A stretch of DNA of 64,000 bases from Lotus japonicus (Eukaryota; Streptophyta; Magnoliopsida; Fabales; Fabaceae): positions 35,985,176 to 36,049,175 of the forward strand of contig NC_080046.1 of NCBI RefSeq assembly GCF_012489685.1. Direction: 5' to 3'. Position numbers and translations under genes: made by a program. Positions within the stretch are counted from its first letter, which is position 1, and each line of letters begins with the position of its first letter. Below are positions 9,319-21,500 of this stretch, piece after piece. The notes below the pieces were generated by a model. That model saw nothing but the letters and a program-made list of their open reading frames with translations, did no database searches and was not told the DNA's origin.

Positions 9319-12300
9319 TGTAAAGAAATAAGTACAAAAGAACCAAAGGAGAATGAGGCCAACATGTAGCTTTTGAGTGGAAAAATTCCTCTCTAATGAC
9401 AAAAAGTGTCTTTTTGTACCACCATAAGTTTAAGCTCATGATATTCATCCACCGAATGTGATGCAAGTTCGTAGAGCTCAACTAAATGTGGGTGTTTAGG
9501 GTTTAGGGTTTAGAGTAGGAAAAAAGTATAAAGAGGCCAACGTATAGCTTTTGAGAGGACATAAATATAAAATAGATGTAATTAATTCATTGTATGTGAT
9601 ATGAGTTCGTAGAACTCAACTAAAACTTACAACAAATGGAGAATAGTAATGAAATAAGTACATTTGCACCAAAGGAGAATAAGGCCAACATATAACCTTT
9701 GAGTGGAGAAATTACTCTCTAATGACAAAAAGTGTCTTTTTATACTACCATAAGTTTAAGCTCATGATATTCCTTTACCGAATGTGATGCAAGTTCGTAG
9801 AGCTAACCTAAATATGGGTGTTTAGGGTTTAGATTTTAGGGTTTAGGGTTTAGGGTAAGACAAATGGGTAAAGAGGCAAACAAATAGCTTTTGAGAGGAC
9901 ATAAATTTAAAATCGATGTTATTAATCCATTGTATGTGATATAATTTCGTAGAGCTCAATTAAAACTTACTACAAATGCAGATTTGTAAAGAAATAAGTA
10001 CAAAAGAACCAAAGGAGAATGAGGCCAACATGTAGCTTTTGAGTGGAAAAATTCCTATCTAATGAAAAAATTTGTCTTTTTGTACCACCATTATTTAAGC
10101 ACATGATATTCCTCCACCGAATGTGATGCAAGTTCGTAGAGCTCAACTAAATGTGGGTGTTTAGGGTTTAGGGTTTAGGGTTTAGAGTAGGAAAAAAGTA
10201 TAAAGAGGCCAACATATAGCTTTTGAGAGGACATAAATATAAAATAGATGTTATTAATTCATTGTATGTGATATGAGTTCGTAGAACTCAACTAAAACTT
10301 ACAACAAATGGAGAATTGTAACGAAATAAGTACATTTGCACCAAAGGAGAATGAGGCCAACATATAACTTTTGAGTGGAGAAATTACTCTCTAATGACAA
10401 AAAGTGTCTTTTTGTACTACCATAAGTTTAAGCTCATGATATTCCTTTACCGAATGTGATGCAAGTTCGTAGAGCTCAACTAAATTTGGGTGTTTAGGGT
10501 TTAGGTTTTAGGGTTTAGGGTTTAGGGTAAGACAAATGGGTAAAGAGTCAAACAAATAGCTTTTGAGAAGACATAAATTTAAAATCGATGTTATTAATCC
10601 ATTGTATGTGATATAATTTCGTAGAGCTCAATTAAAACTTACTACAAATGCAGATTTGTAAAGAAATAAGTACAAAAGAACCAAAGAAGAATGAGGCCAA
10701 CATGTAGCTTTTGAGTGGAAAAATTCCTCTCTAATGACAAAAAGTGTCTTTTTGTACCACCATAAGTTTAAGCTCATGATATTCCTCCACCGAATGTGAT
10801 GCAAGTTCGTAGAGCTCAACTAAATGTGGGTGTTTAGGGTTTAAGGTTTAGGGTTTAGAGTAGGAAAAAAGTATAAAGAGGCCAACGTATAGCTTTTGAG
10901 AGGACATAAATATAAAATAGATGTTATTAATCCATTGTATGTGATATGAGTTCTTACAACTCAACTAAAACTTACAACAAATGGAGAATTGTAACGAAAT
11001 AAGTACATTTGAACCAAAGGGGAATGAGGCCAACATATAGCTTTTGAGTGGTGAAATTCCTCTCTAATGACAAAAAGTTTCTTTTTGTACTACCTTAAGT
11101 TTAAGCTCATGATATTCCTTTACCGAATGTGATGCAAGTTCGTAGAGCTCAACTAAATTTTGGTGTTTAGGGTTTAGGGTTTAGGGTAAGACAAATGGGT
11201 AAAGAGGCAAACAAATAGCTTTTGAGAGGACATAAATTTAATATCGATGTTATTAATCCATTGTATGTGATATAATTTCGTAGAGCTCAATTAGAACTTA
11301 CTACAAATGCAGATTTGTAAACAAATAAGTACAAAAGAACCAAAGGAGAATGAGGCCAACATGTAGCTTTTGAGTGGAAAAATTTCTATCTAATGACCAA
11401 ATTTGTCTTTTTGTACCACCATAAGTTTAAGCTCAAGATATTCCTCCACCGAATGTGATACAAGTTCGTAGAGCTCAACTAAATGTGGGTGTTTAGGGTT
11501 TAGGGTTTAGGGTTTAGAGTAGGAAAAAAGTATAAAGAGGCCAACATATAGCTTTTGAGAGGACATAAATATAAAATAGATGTAATTAATTCATTGTATG
11601 TGATATGAGTTCGTAGAACTCAACTAAAACTTACAACAAATGGAGAATTGTAACGAAATAAGTACATTTGCACGAAAGGAGAATGAGGCCAACATATAAC
11701 CTTTGAGTGGAGAAATTACTCTCTAATGACAAAAAGTGTCTTTTTGTACTACCATAAGTTTAAGCTCATGATATTCCTTTACCGAATGTGATGCAAGTTC
11801 GTAGAGCTAACCTAAATATGGGTGTTTAGGGTTTAGATTTTAGGGTTTAGGGTTTAGGGTAAGACAAATGGGTAAAGAGGCAAACAAATAGCTTTTGAGA
11901 GGACATAAATTTAAAATCGATGTTATTAATCCATTGTATGTGATATAATTTCGTAGAGCTCAATTAAAACTTACTACAAATGCAGATTTGTAAAGAAATA
12001 AGTACAAAAGAACCAAAGGAGAATGAGGCCAACATGTAGCTTTTGAGTGGAAAAATTCCTCTCTAATGACAAAAAGTGTCTTTTTGTACCACCATAAGTT
12101 TAAGCTCATGATATTCCTCCACCGAATGTGATGCAAGTTCGTAGAGCTCAACTAAATGTGGGTGTTTAGGGTTTAAGGTTTAGGGTTTAGAGTAGGAAAA
12201 AAGTATAAAGAGGCCAACGTATAGCTTTTGAGAGGACATAAATATAAAATAGATGTTATTAATCCATTGTATGTGATATGAGTTCGTAGAACTCAACTAA

Positions 12301-15300
12301 AACTTACAACAAATGGAGAATTGTAAAGAAATAAGTACATTTGCACGAAAGGAGAATGAGGCCAACATATAACCTTTGAGTGGAGAAATTACTCTCTAAT
12401 GACAAAAAGTGTCTTTTTGTACTACCATAAGTTTAAGCTCATGATATTCCTTTACCGAATGTGATGCAAGTTCGTAGAGCTAACCTAAATATGGGTGTTT
12501 AGGGTTTAGATTTTAGGGTTTAGGGTAAGACAAATGGGTAAAGAGGCAAACAAATAGCTTTTGAGAGGACATAAATTTAAAATCGATGTTATTAATCCAT
12601 TGTATGTGATATAATTTCGTAGAGCTCAATTAAAACTTACTACAAATGCAGATTTGTAAAGAAATAAGTACAAAAGAACCAAAGGAGAATGAGGCCAACA
12701 TGTAGCTTTTGAGTGGAAAAATTCCTCTCTAATGACAAAAAGTGTCTTTTTGTACCACCATAAGTTTAAGCTCATGATATTCCTCCACCGAATGTGATGC
12801 AAGTTCGTAGAGCTCAACTAAATGTGGGTGTTTAGGGTTTAAGGTTTAGGGTTTAGAGTAGGAAAAAAGTATAAAGAGGCCAACGTATAGCTTTTGAGAG
12901 GACATAAATATAAAATAGATATTATTAATTCATTGTATGTAATATGAGTTCGTACAACTCAACTAAAACTTACAACAAATGGAGAATTGTAACGAAATAA
13001 GTACATTTGCACCAAAGGAGAATGAGGCCAACATATAACTTTTGAGTGGAGAAATTACTCTCTAATGACAAAAAGTTTCTTTTTGTACTACCTTAAGTTT
13101 AAGGTCATGATATTGCTTTACCGAATGTGATGCAAGTTCGTAGAGCTCAACTAAATTTGGGTGTTTAGGGTTTAGGTTTTAGGGTTTAGGGTTTAGGGTA
13201 AGACAAATGGGTAAAGAGGCAAACAAATAGGTTTCGAGAGGAAATAAATTTAAAATCGATGTTATTAATCCATTGTATGTGATATAATTTCGTAGAGCTC
13301 AATTAAAACTTACTACAAATGCAGATTTGTAAAGAAATAAGTACAAAAGAACCAAAGGAGAATGAGGCCAACATGTAGCTTTTGAGTGGAAAAATTCCTC
13401 TCTAATGACAAAAAGTGTCTTTTTGTACCACCATAAGTTTAAGCTCATGATATTCCTCCACCGAATGTGATGCAAGTTCGTAGAGCTCAACTAAATGTGG
13501 GTGTTTAGGGTTTAAGGTTTAGGGTTTAGAGTAGGAAAAAAGTATAAAGAGGCCAACGTATAGCTTTTGAGAGGACATAAATATAAAATAGATATTATTA
13601 ATTCATTGTATGTAATATGAGTTCGTACAACTCAACTAAAACTTACAACAAATGGAGAATTGTAACGAAATAAGTACATTTGCACCAAAGGAGAATGAGG
13701 CCAACATATAACTTTTGAGTGGAGAAATTACTCTCTAATGACAAAAAGTTTCTTTTTGTACTACCTTAAGTTTAAGGTCATGATATTGCTTTACCGAATG
13801 TGATGCAAGTTCGTAGAGCTCAACTAAATTTGGGTGTTTAGGGTTTAGGTTTTAGGGTTTAGGGTTTAGGGTAAGACAAATGGGTAAAGAGGCAAACAAA
13901 TAGGTTTCGAGAGGAAATAAATTTAAAATCGATGTTATTAATCCATTGTATGTGATATAATTTCGTAGAGCTCAATTAAAACTTACTACAAATGCAGATT
14001 TGTAAAGAAATAAGTACAAAAGAACCAAAGGAGAATGAGGCCAACATGTAGCTTTTGAGTGGAAAAATTCCTCTCTAATGACAAAAAGTGTCTTTTTGTA
14101 CCACCATAAGTTTAAGCTCATGATATTCCTCCACCGAATGTGATGCAAGTTCGTAGAGCTCAACTAAATGTGGGTGTTTAGGGTTTAAGGTTTAGGGTTT
14201 AGAGTAGGAAAAAAGTATAAAGAGGCCAACGTATAGCTTTTGAGAGGACATAAATATAAAATAGATGTTATTAATCCATTGTATGTGATATGAGTTCGTA
14301 GAACTCAACTAAAACTTACAACAAATGGAGAATTGTAAAGAAATAAGTACATTTGCACGAAAGGAGAATGAGGCCAACATATAACCTTTGAGTGGAGAAA
14401 TTACTCTCTAATGACAAAAAGTGTCTTTTTGTACTACCATAAGTTTAAGCTCATGATATTCCTTTACCGAATGTGATGCAAGTTCGTAGAGCTAACCTAA
14501 ATATGGGTGTTTAGGGTTTAGATTTTAGGGTTTAGGGTAAGACAAATGAATAAAGAGGCAAACAAATAGCTTTTGAGAGGACATAAATTTAAAATCGATG
14601 TTATTAATCCATTGTATGTGATATAATTTCGTAGAGCTCAATTAAAACTTACTACAAATGCAGATTTGTAAAGAAATAAGTACAAAAGAACCAAAGGAGA
14701 ATGAGGCCAACATGTAGCTTTTGAGTGGAAAAATTCCTCTCTAATGACAAAAAGTGTCTTTTTGTACCACCATAAGTTTAAGCTCATGATATTCCTCCAC
14801 CGAATGTGATGCAAGTTCGTAGAGCTCAACTAAATGTGGGTGTTTAGGGTTTAAGGTTTAGGGTTTAGAGTAGGAAAAAAGTATAAAGAGGCCAACGTAT
14901 AGCTTTTGAGAGGACATAAATATAAAATAGATATTATTAATTCATTGTATGTAATATGAGTTCGTACAACTCAACTAAAACTTACAACAAATGGAGAATT
15001 GTAACGAAATAAGTACATTTGCACCAAAGGAGAATGAGGCCAACATATAACTTTTGAGTGGAGAAATTACTCTCTAATGACAAAAAGTTTCTTTTTGTAC
15101 TACCTTAAGTTTAAGGTCATGATATTGCTTTACCGAATGTGATGCAAGTTCGTAGAGCTCAACTAAATTTGGGTGTTTAGGGTTTAGGTTTTAGGGTTTA
15201 GGGTTTAGGGTAAGACAAATGGGTAAAGAGGCAAACAAATAGGTTTTGAGAGGAAATAAATTTAAAATCGATGTTATTAATCCATTGTATGTGATATAAT

Positions 15301-17029
15301 TTCGTAGAGCTCAATTAAAACTTACTACAAATGCAGATTTGTAAAGAAATAAGTACAAAAGAACCAAAGGAGAATGAGGCCAACATGTAGCTTTTGAGTG
15401 GAAAAATTCCTCTCTAATGACAAAAAGTGTCTTTTTGTACCACCATAAGTTTAAGCTCATGATATTCCTCCACCGAATGTGATGCAAGTTCGTAGAGCTC
15501 AACTAAATGTGGGTGTTTAGTGTTTAAGGTTTAGGGTTTAGAGTAGGAAAAAAGTATAAAGAGGCCAACGTATAGCTTTTGAGAGGACATAAATATAAAA
15601 TAGATATTATTAATTCATTGTATGTAATATGAGTTCGTACAACTCAACTAAAACTTACAACAAATGGAGAATTGTAACGAAATAAGTACATTTGCACCAA
15701 AGGAGAATGAGGCCAACATATAACTTTTGAGTGGAGAAATTACTCTCTAATGACAAAAAGTTTCTTTTTGTACTACCTTAAGTTTAAGGTCATGATATTC
15801 CTTTACCGAATGTGATGCAAGTTCGTAGAGCTCAACTAAATTTGGGTGTTTAGGGTTTAGGTTTTAGGGTTTAGGGTTTAGGGTAAGACAAATGGGTAAA
15901 GAGGCAAACAAATAGGTTTTGAGAGGAAATAAATTTAAAATCGATGTTATTAATCCATTGTATGTGATATAATTTCGTAGAGCTCAATTAAAACTTACTA
16001 CAAATGCAGATTTGTAAAGAAATAAGTACAAAAGAACCAAAGGAGAATGAGGCCAACATGTAGCTTTTGAGTGGAAAAATTCCTATCTAATGACAAAATT
16101 TGTCTTTTTGTACCACCATAAGTTTAAGCTCATGATATTCCTCCACCGAATGTGATGCAAGTTCGTAGAGCTCAACTAAATGTGGGTGTTTAGGGTTTAA
16201 GGTTTAGGGTTTAGAGTAGGAAAAAAGTATAAAGAGGCCAACGTATAGCTTTTGAGAGGACATAAATATAAAATAGATATTATTAATTCATTGTATGTAA
16301 TATGAGTTCGTACAACTCAACTAAAACTTACAACAAATGGAGAATTGTAACGAAATAAGTACATTTGCACCAAAGGAGAATGAGGCCAACATATAACTTT
16401 TGAGTGGAGAAATTACTCTCTAATGACAAAAAGTTTCTTTTTGTACTACCTTAAGTTTAAGGTCATGATATTCCTTTACCGAATGTGATGCAAGTTCGTA
16501 GAGCTCAACTAAATTTGGGTGTTTAGGGTTTAGGTTTTAGGGTTTAGGGTTTAGGGTAAGACAAATGGGTAAAGAGGCAAACAAATAGCTTTTGAGAGGA
16601 CATAAATTTAAAATCAATGTTATTAATCCATTGTATGTGATATAATTTCGTAGAGCTCAATTAAAACTTACTACAAATGCAGATTTGTAAAGAAATAAGT
16701 ACAAAAGAACCAAAGGAGAATGAGGCCAACATGTAGCTTTTGAGTGGAAAAATTCCTATCTAATGACAAAATTTGTCTTTTTGTACCACCATAAGTTTAA
16801 ACTCATGATATTCCTCCACCGAATGTGATGCAAGTTCGTAGAGCTCAACTAAATGTGGGTGTTTAGGGTTTAGGGTTTAGAGTACGAAAAAAGTATAAAG
16901 AGGCCAACGTATAGCTTTTGAGAGGACATAAATATAAAATAGATGTTATTAATTCATTGTATGTGATATGAGTTCGTAGAACTCAACTAAAACTTACAAC
17001 AAATGGAGAATTGTAAAGAAATAAGTACA
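9319..17029 (+). repeat. Telomere-motif satellite array, left block (666/673-bp monomers, 2012-bp HOR)
   Basis: Each monomer has four related ~168-bp subunits, recognised by GAGGCCAACATGTAGC, GAGGCCAACGTATAGC, GAGGCCAACATATAAC and GAGGCAAACAAATAGC, plus two tracts of two to four TTTAGGG-type heptamers. Equivalent points at 11960, 12626, 13299, 13972, 14638 and 15311 give spacings of 666, 673, 673, 666 and 673. Three monomers therefore make a 2012-bp HOR. The 7-bp length difference equals one heptamer in the second tract. Short minus-strand ORFs of 63 codons recur in nearly every monomer but follow the repeat. The block ends at the CRM-type insertion. Confidence 0.95.
17025..17029 (+). repeat. 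Left TSD (GTACA) of the CRM-type element
   Basis: GTACA precedes the 5' LTR and is repeated at 23850-23854 after the 3' LTR. Removing the element and one copy restores the satellite sequence AAATAAGTACATTTGCACC. Confidence 0.92.
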
Positions 17030-17945
17030 TGACGAGGACAAGGACAAGGACAAGGGTCATGGAGCACTAAAAGGACTTGGAGGACCAATGACTAGGGCAA
17101 GGGCTAAATGGGCCAAGGAAGCACTTCAACAGATGATAGCATTAGCTCTTGAGGAAGGAACCCATGTGCGAGAACTTGAGCCCAAATTGGTGAATTTCCT
17201 CATGAACTATGAAGAGGAAGTCGTCCAAGATCAGCCCAATTAATTGGAGCTGAGTTCGAATTTTATTTCTAGTTTTTTTTTTCAATCCAATAAGTCCCTA
17301 ATACACCAAGGATGCATTAGCAATTAATGGACCTGAAGTGGAGGCATGTGGGGCGTGAATAAGAAGGCTTTAAGGGAGGAATATTCCAAGTTTGCATCAG
17401 CTCTTGATGGCTGAAGTAAAACTCCAAGAATCTCTTTCAATTGAAGTTAATTTCCTGTTTTTGTTTAATGTAATGAGAGAAAGTTTAGGGGCTGTTACAA
17501 GCTGAGCTTGACCAGCTCATTAGGAGTTTTTATTTGAATTTTCAGTTCAGAATTGGATGTTAAAACTCCATAATTAGTCATTAATTGGAGTTAAGACCAT
17601 GACTCACCTTTGTAATTCAAAACAAAGCCAAACTCTTTTAAAAGGGAGGGACGGCCAAGCATGGAGAACATGAATGAATAAGATTATTTTTTTTCTGAGT
17701 TAGTTCAGTTTGTTGAGAGTGATTCTCATATCCCTTGAGTGATTCAGGACCTTGACTTATCAAAGGTTTGCCACCACCTTTGTGTGACGTCTGCACTTCC
17801 ATATCCATAAAGTTCCATTCCAATTCTGTCCATCTTTTCCTTGCACGAAATTCTTCTTTGTTTTTCCCTTCCAACTCTGATTTCTCAAGTCCTAAAATCA
17901 TCCTAGACGATCCATCAAGCCCTTGCATCAACTTGGGGCATATCA
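17030..17945 (+). mobile_element. 5' LTR of the CRM-type element
   Basis: 916 bp, TGACGAGG...GGGGCATATCA. Its first ~215 bp correspond to the coding end of the polyprotein and carry a stop at the same place (17241-17243), but there is no upstream reading frame here. A TTTTAAAAGGGAGGG segment near 17636 may be the promoter core. The difference TAAATGGG against TAAAATGG separates it from the 3' LTR. Confidence 0.93.
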
Positions 17946-17947
17946 TT

Positions 17948-17960
17948 TGGTAATCAGAGC
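17948..17960 (+). other. Primer-binding site, initiator tRNA-Met type
   Basis: TGGTAATCAGAGC lies two bases after the 5' LTR. It matches the usual plant site TGGTATCAGAGC with one extra A. It primes minus-strand cDNA synthesis. Confidence 0.8.
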
Positions 17961-18554
17961 TCCGGTTCTAGGATTTTGGTTTCTTTTCTTATCTGGAATT
18001 CTGGTTAGCAACTCTTTGTCATTTCTTGTTACCTTGATTTTAGTTTTATTTTCTTTTGGCTGAACCATTGCAAAAGTTAAGCCTTGTTAATTGTTCAGAA
18101 TCAAAAACAAATTACAAAACGAAAATTCAAAAAAAAAAAAACGAAAATTCAAAAAAAAAAAAATGGCTGAATGGTTCTTGTTTAATTAGCCAAATTCAAT
18201 TGTTCAAGGTAATTTTGTTGCTAGCATTCCAATTTATTTTCTTCTTTCTGTTTGTTCTTGAATTCTTCTTTAGTCTCTAAATATTTGGAGTCCTTTCCAT
18301 TTCTGTGGTGATTTGTCTTGTCTTCTTTTGTTTCATATTCTAAAGTCTATTCTAATCTGTGTGACTCTACACAAATTTGGTGGCATAATTCTTTGTGTGT
18401 CTTAACTTTGATTTACTCAAGAGATTGTGAGAATTTTTGAGTGGAAAAAGGCAAGAGTGCACATCATAGAAAAGCCAATTTGAGGGAAACACGAGAGAAG
18501 TGAGGTAAACACTAACATTTGTTTGTTCTACTTGAATCTTTTCATTTGTCAAAG
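17961..18554 (+). other. Untranslated leader of the CRM-type element
   Basis: About 590 bp between primer-binding site and gag. It is T/A-rich and has two copies of an ACGAAAATTC plus A12-type stretch near 18118-18162. Small ORFs here (for example 18056-18280) look fortuitous. It would contain packaging and dimerisation signals, none of which I can identify. Confidence 0.6.
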
Positions 18555-21500
18555 ATGTCAGGAGAAGAGGAGGAGCAACCAACAGTGCGACTCTCGACCA
18601 TCGAAATGCGGGCTCTTACACAACATCTGGAAAACTTAATGAGGAGGCAAACTGAAGAGATCCACGAAAGGCTGGATCAAATGGAGAACCGGAACAATAG
18701 TGACAGTGAAGGCGGGAGGCCACGACGAATTCATGAAAATCCTAGACCTGCTCGGATTGAAGGAGTCAAATTCCAAATTCCTCCTTTTAAGGGAAAGAGT
18801 GATCCAGAGGCATACTTGGAGTGGGAACTCAAAATAGAGCATGTCTTTGCTTGCAACAACTATGAGGAGGACCAAAAGGTGAAACTTGCAGCTGCTCACT
18901 TTTCAGACTATGCTCTTGTTTGGTGGAATAAGTTTGCAAAAGAGAGATTGAGAAATGAGGAGCCAGCGGTGGAAACATGGGCTGAAATGAAACGAATCAT
19001 GAGGAAAAGATATGTCCCTTCAAGCCATGCTAGGGATGTAAAATTTAAACTTCAAAAACTTACCCAAGGCAGCAAGAGTGTTGAGGAGTATTACAAAGAA
19101 CTTGAGGTGCTTATGTTGCAAGCCAATCTTGAGGAGGATGAAGAGGTAACCATGATTCGATTTATTAATGGTTTATCTAATGATGTTAGAGATATTGTAG
19201 AACTTCAGGAATATGTAGACATGGAAGAATTGCTGCACAAGGCCACTAAAGTTGAGCAACAACTCAAAAGGAAAGGGCTTGCAAGGAAGAGTTCTACCAA
19301 TTCCAATTCATCTTGGAGAGACAGAATGAAGAATGAAGGGCCGAGCACCCTTAGCAAACCAGCCACCAAACCACAAGCTTCAGCTTCTTCAAAACCTCTT
19401 GAACAACCATCCAAAAAGAGCAAAGAGGTCAAGTGCTTCAAATGCCAAGGTATGGGACATTATGCTTATGAATGTGCCTCCAAAAAGACCATGATTCTTA
19501 AGGATGATGGAGACTACACCAGTGAGTCCGAAGGAGAACAAAGTGAAGAAGAAGAGGAGGCAGCCATGAATGGTGAACTGTTGATGATCCGAAGAATGCT
19601 TGGTAGCCAACAAAAGCCAAAGAAAGAAAGCCAAAGAGAGAATATCTTTCACACAAGATGTTCTGTCAATGGGCAGATTTGCTTGATGATTGTTGATGGC
19701 GGGAGCTGTACTAATGTGGCTAGTGAAAGAATGGTGGAGAAGCTGAACCTGGTCACAAAACCACATCCTTGGCCATACAAACTTCAATGGCTCAGCCACT
19801 ATGGAGAAATACAAGTAAGTAAGCAAGTTGAAGTTGACTTTTCCATTGGCAAATACAGGGATAAGGTTCTTTGTGATGTTGTTCCCATGGAGGCTAGTCA
19901 CATACTGCTGGGAAGACCATGGCAATATGACACCAACTCTGATCATAATGGCAGCACCAACAAGATCTCATTCCAACATCATGGCCAGAAAATTACGCTC
20001 AAACCTTTGAGCCCTAGGGAGGTGCGTGAGGATCAAAAGAAAATGAGAGAAAAGATTGAACAAGAGAGAAAAGAAAAGAGTGAGACACTTGAGAGGAAGC
20101 AAAAAGAAAAGAGTGAAACACTTGAGAGAGAGCAAAAAGAAAAGAGTGAAATACTTGAGAGAAAAGAAATTTGTTTGATCAAAAAGAGAGAGGTGAAAAG
20201 GATGATAGCTTCAAAACAGATCCTATACTTGATGTTTTGCAAAAATCAGATTTTGAACACTAACACTTTTGAAAATTTTGAGCTGCCTTCTAGTGTTAAA
20301 TCTCTTTTGCAGGATTATGAGGATGTGTTTCCAACAAGTGTTCCAAGTGGTCTACCACCACTGAGAGGAATTGAGCATCAAATTGATCTCATTCCGGGAG
20401 CTTCTTTGCCTAATAGGCCAGCATATAGAAGCAACCCACAAGAAACCACTGAAATTCAAAGACAAGTGGAAGAACTCTTGAACAAAGGGTGGGTAAGAAA
20501 TAGCATGAGTCCTTGTGCTGTACCGGTGATTTTGGAACCAAAGAAAGATGGGACTTGGAGAATGTGCTCTGATTGTAGAGCCTTGAATAACATCACCATT
20601 AAGTATAGGCACCCTATTCCTAGACTTGATGATTTGCTTGATGAATTGCATGGAGCATGTTATTTTTCTAAAATTGATTTGAAAAGTGGTTACAATCAGA
20701 TAAGGATAAAAGAAGGGGATGAATGGAAAACTGCTTTCAAATCTAAATATGGTTTGTATGAATGGTTGGTTATGCCTTTTGGTTTAACTAATGCACCTAG
20801 TACTTTTATGAGACTAATGAACCATGTTTTGAGGGAATTCATTGGGAAATTTGTGGTTGTGTACTTTGATGATATTTTGGTCTATAGCACTACTCTTGAG
20901 CTGCATGTTGAGCACTTAAGATCCGTCTTGAGTATGCTTAGAAAGGAACAATTGTTTGCCAATCTTGAGAAATGCACTTTTTGCACTGACCATGTTGTGT
21001 TACTTGGTTTTGTTGTGAGTTCGAAAGGAGTGCAGGTTGATGAGGAAAAGATCAAAGCCATTCAAGAGTGGCCCACTCCTAAATCCGTGGGTGATGTAAG
21101 AAGTTTTCATGGCTTGGCCAGTTTCTACAGGAGGTTTGTAAAGGACTTTAGTACCTTGGCAGCACCCCTAAATGAAGTGGTGAAAAAGAATGTGGGTTTT
21201 CATTGGGGAAAGAATCAAGAAGAGGCCTTTGCTGCCCTAAAGCATAAGCTTACCCATGCACCTATACTTGCTTTACCTAACTTTGCTAAATCTTTTGAAC
21301 TTGAATGTGATGCTTCAAATGTAGGTATTGGTGCTGTGTTGCTTCAAGAAGGCCACCCAATTGCTTATTTTAGTGAAAAGTTAAGCGGAGCTGCCCTTAA
21401 CTATTCTACTTATGATAAGGAATTGTATGCTTTGGTGAGAGCTTTGAAGACTTGGCAGCATTATCTTTTGCCCAAGGAATTCGTGATTCATAGTGATCAT

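Noticed and set aside
17638..17953. ORFs on both strands within the CRM-type LTRs (also at 23521-23887)
   Set aside because: They lie in the regulatory part of the LTR, overlap on opposite strands and show no domain.
18056..18280. 74-codon ORF in the CRM-type leader
   Set aside because: Low-complexity lysine/asparagine and phenylalanine runs derived from A- and T-rich tracts; no family match recognised.
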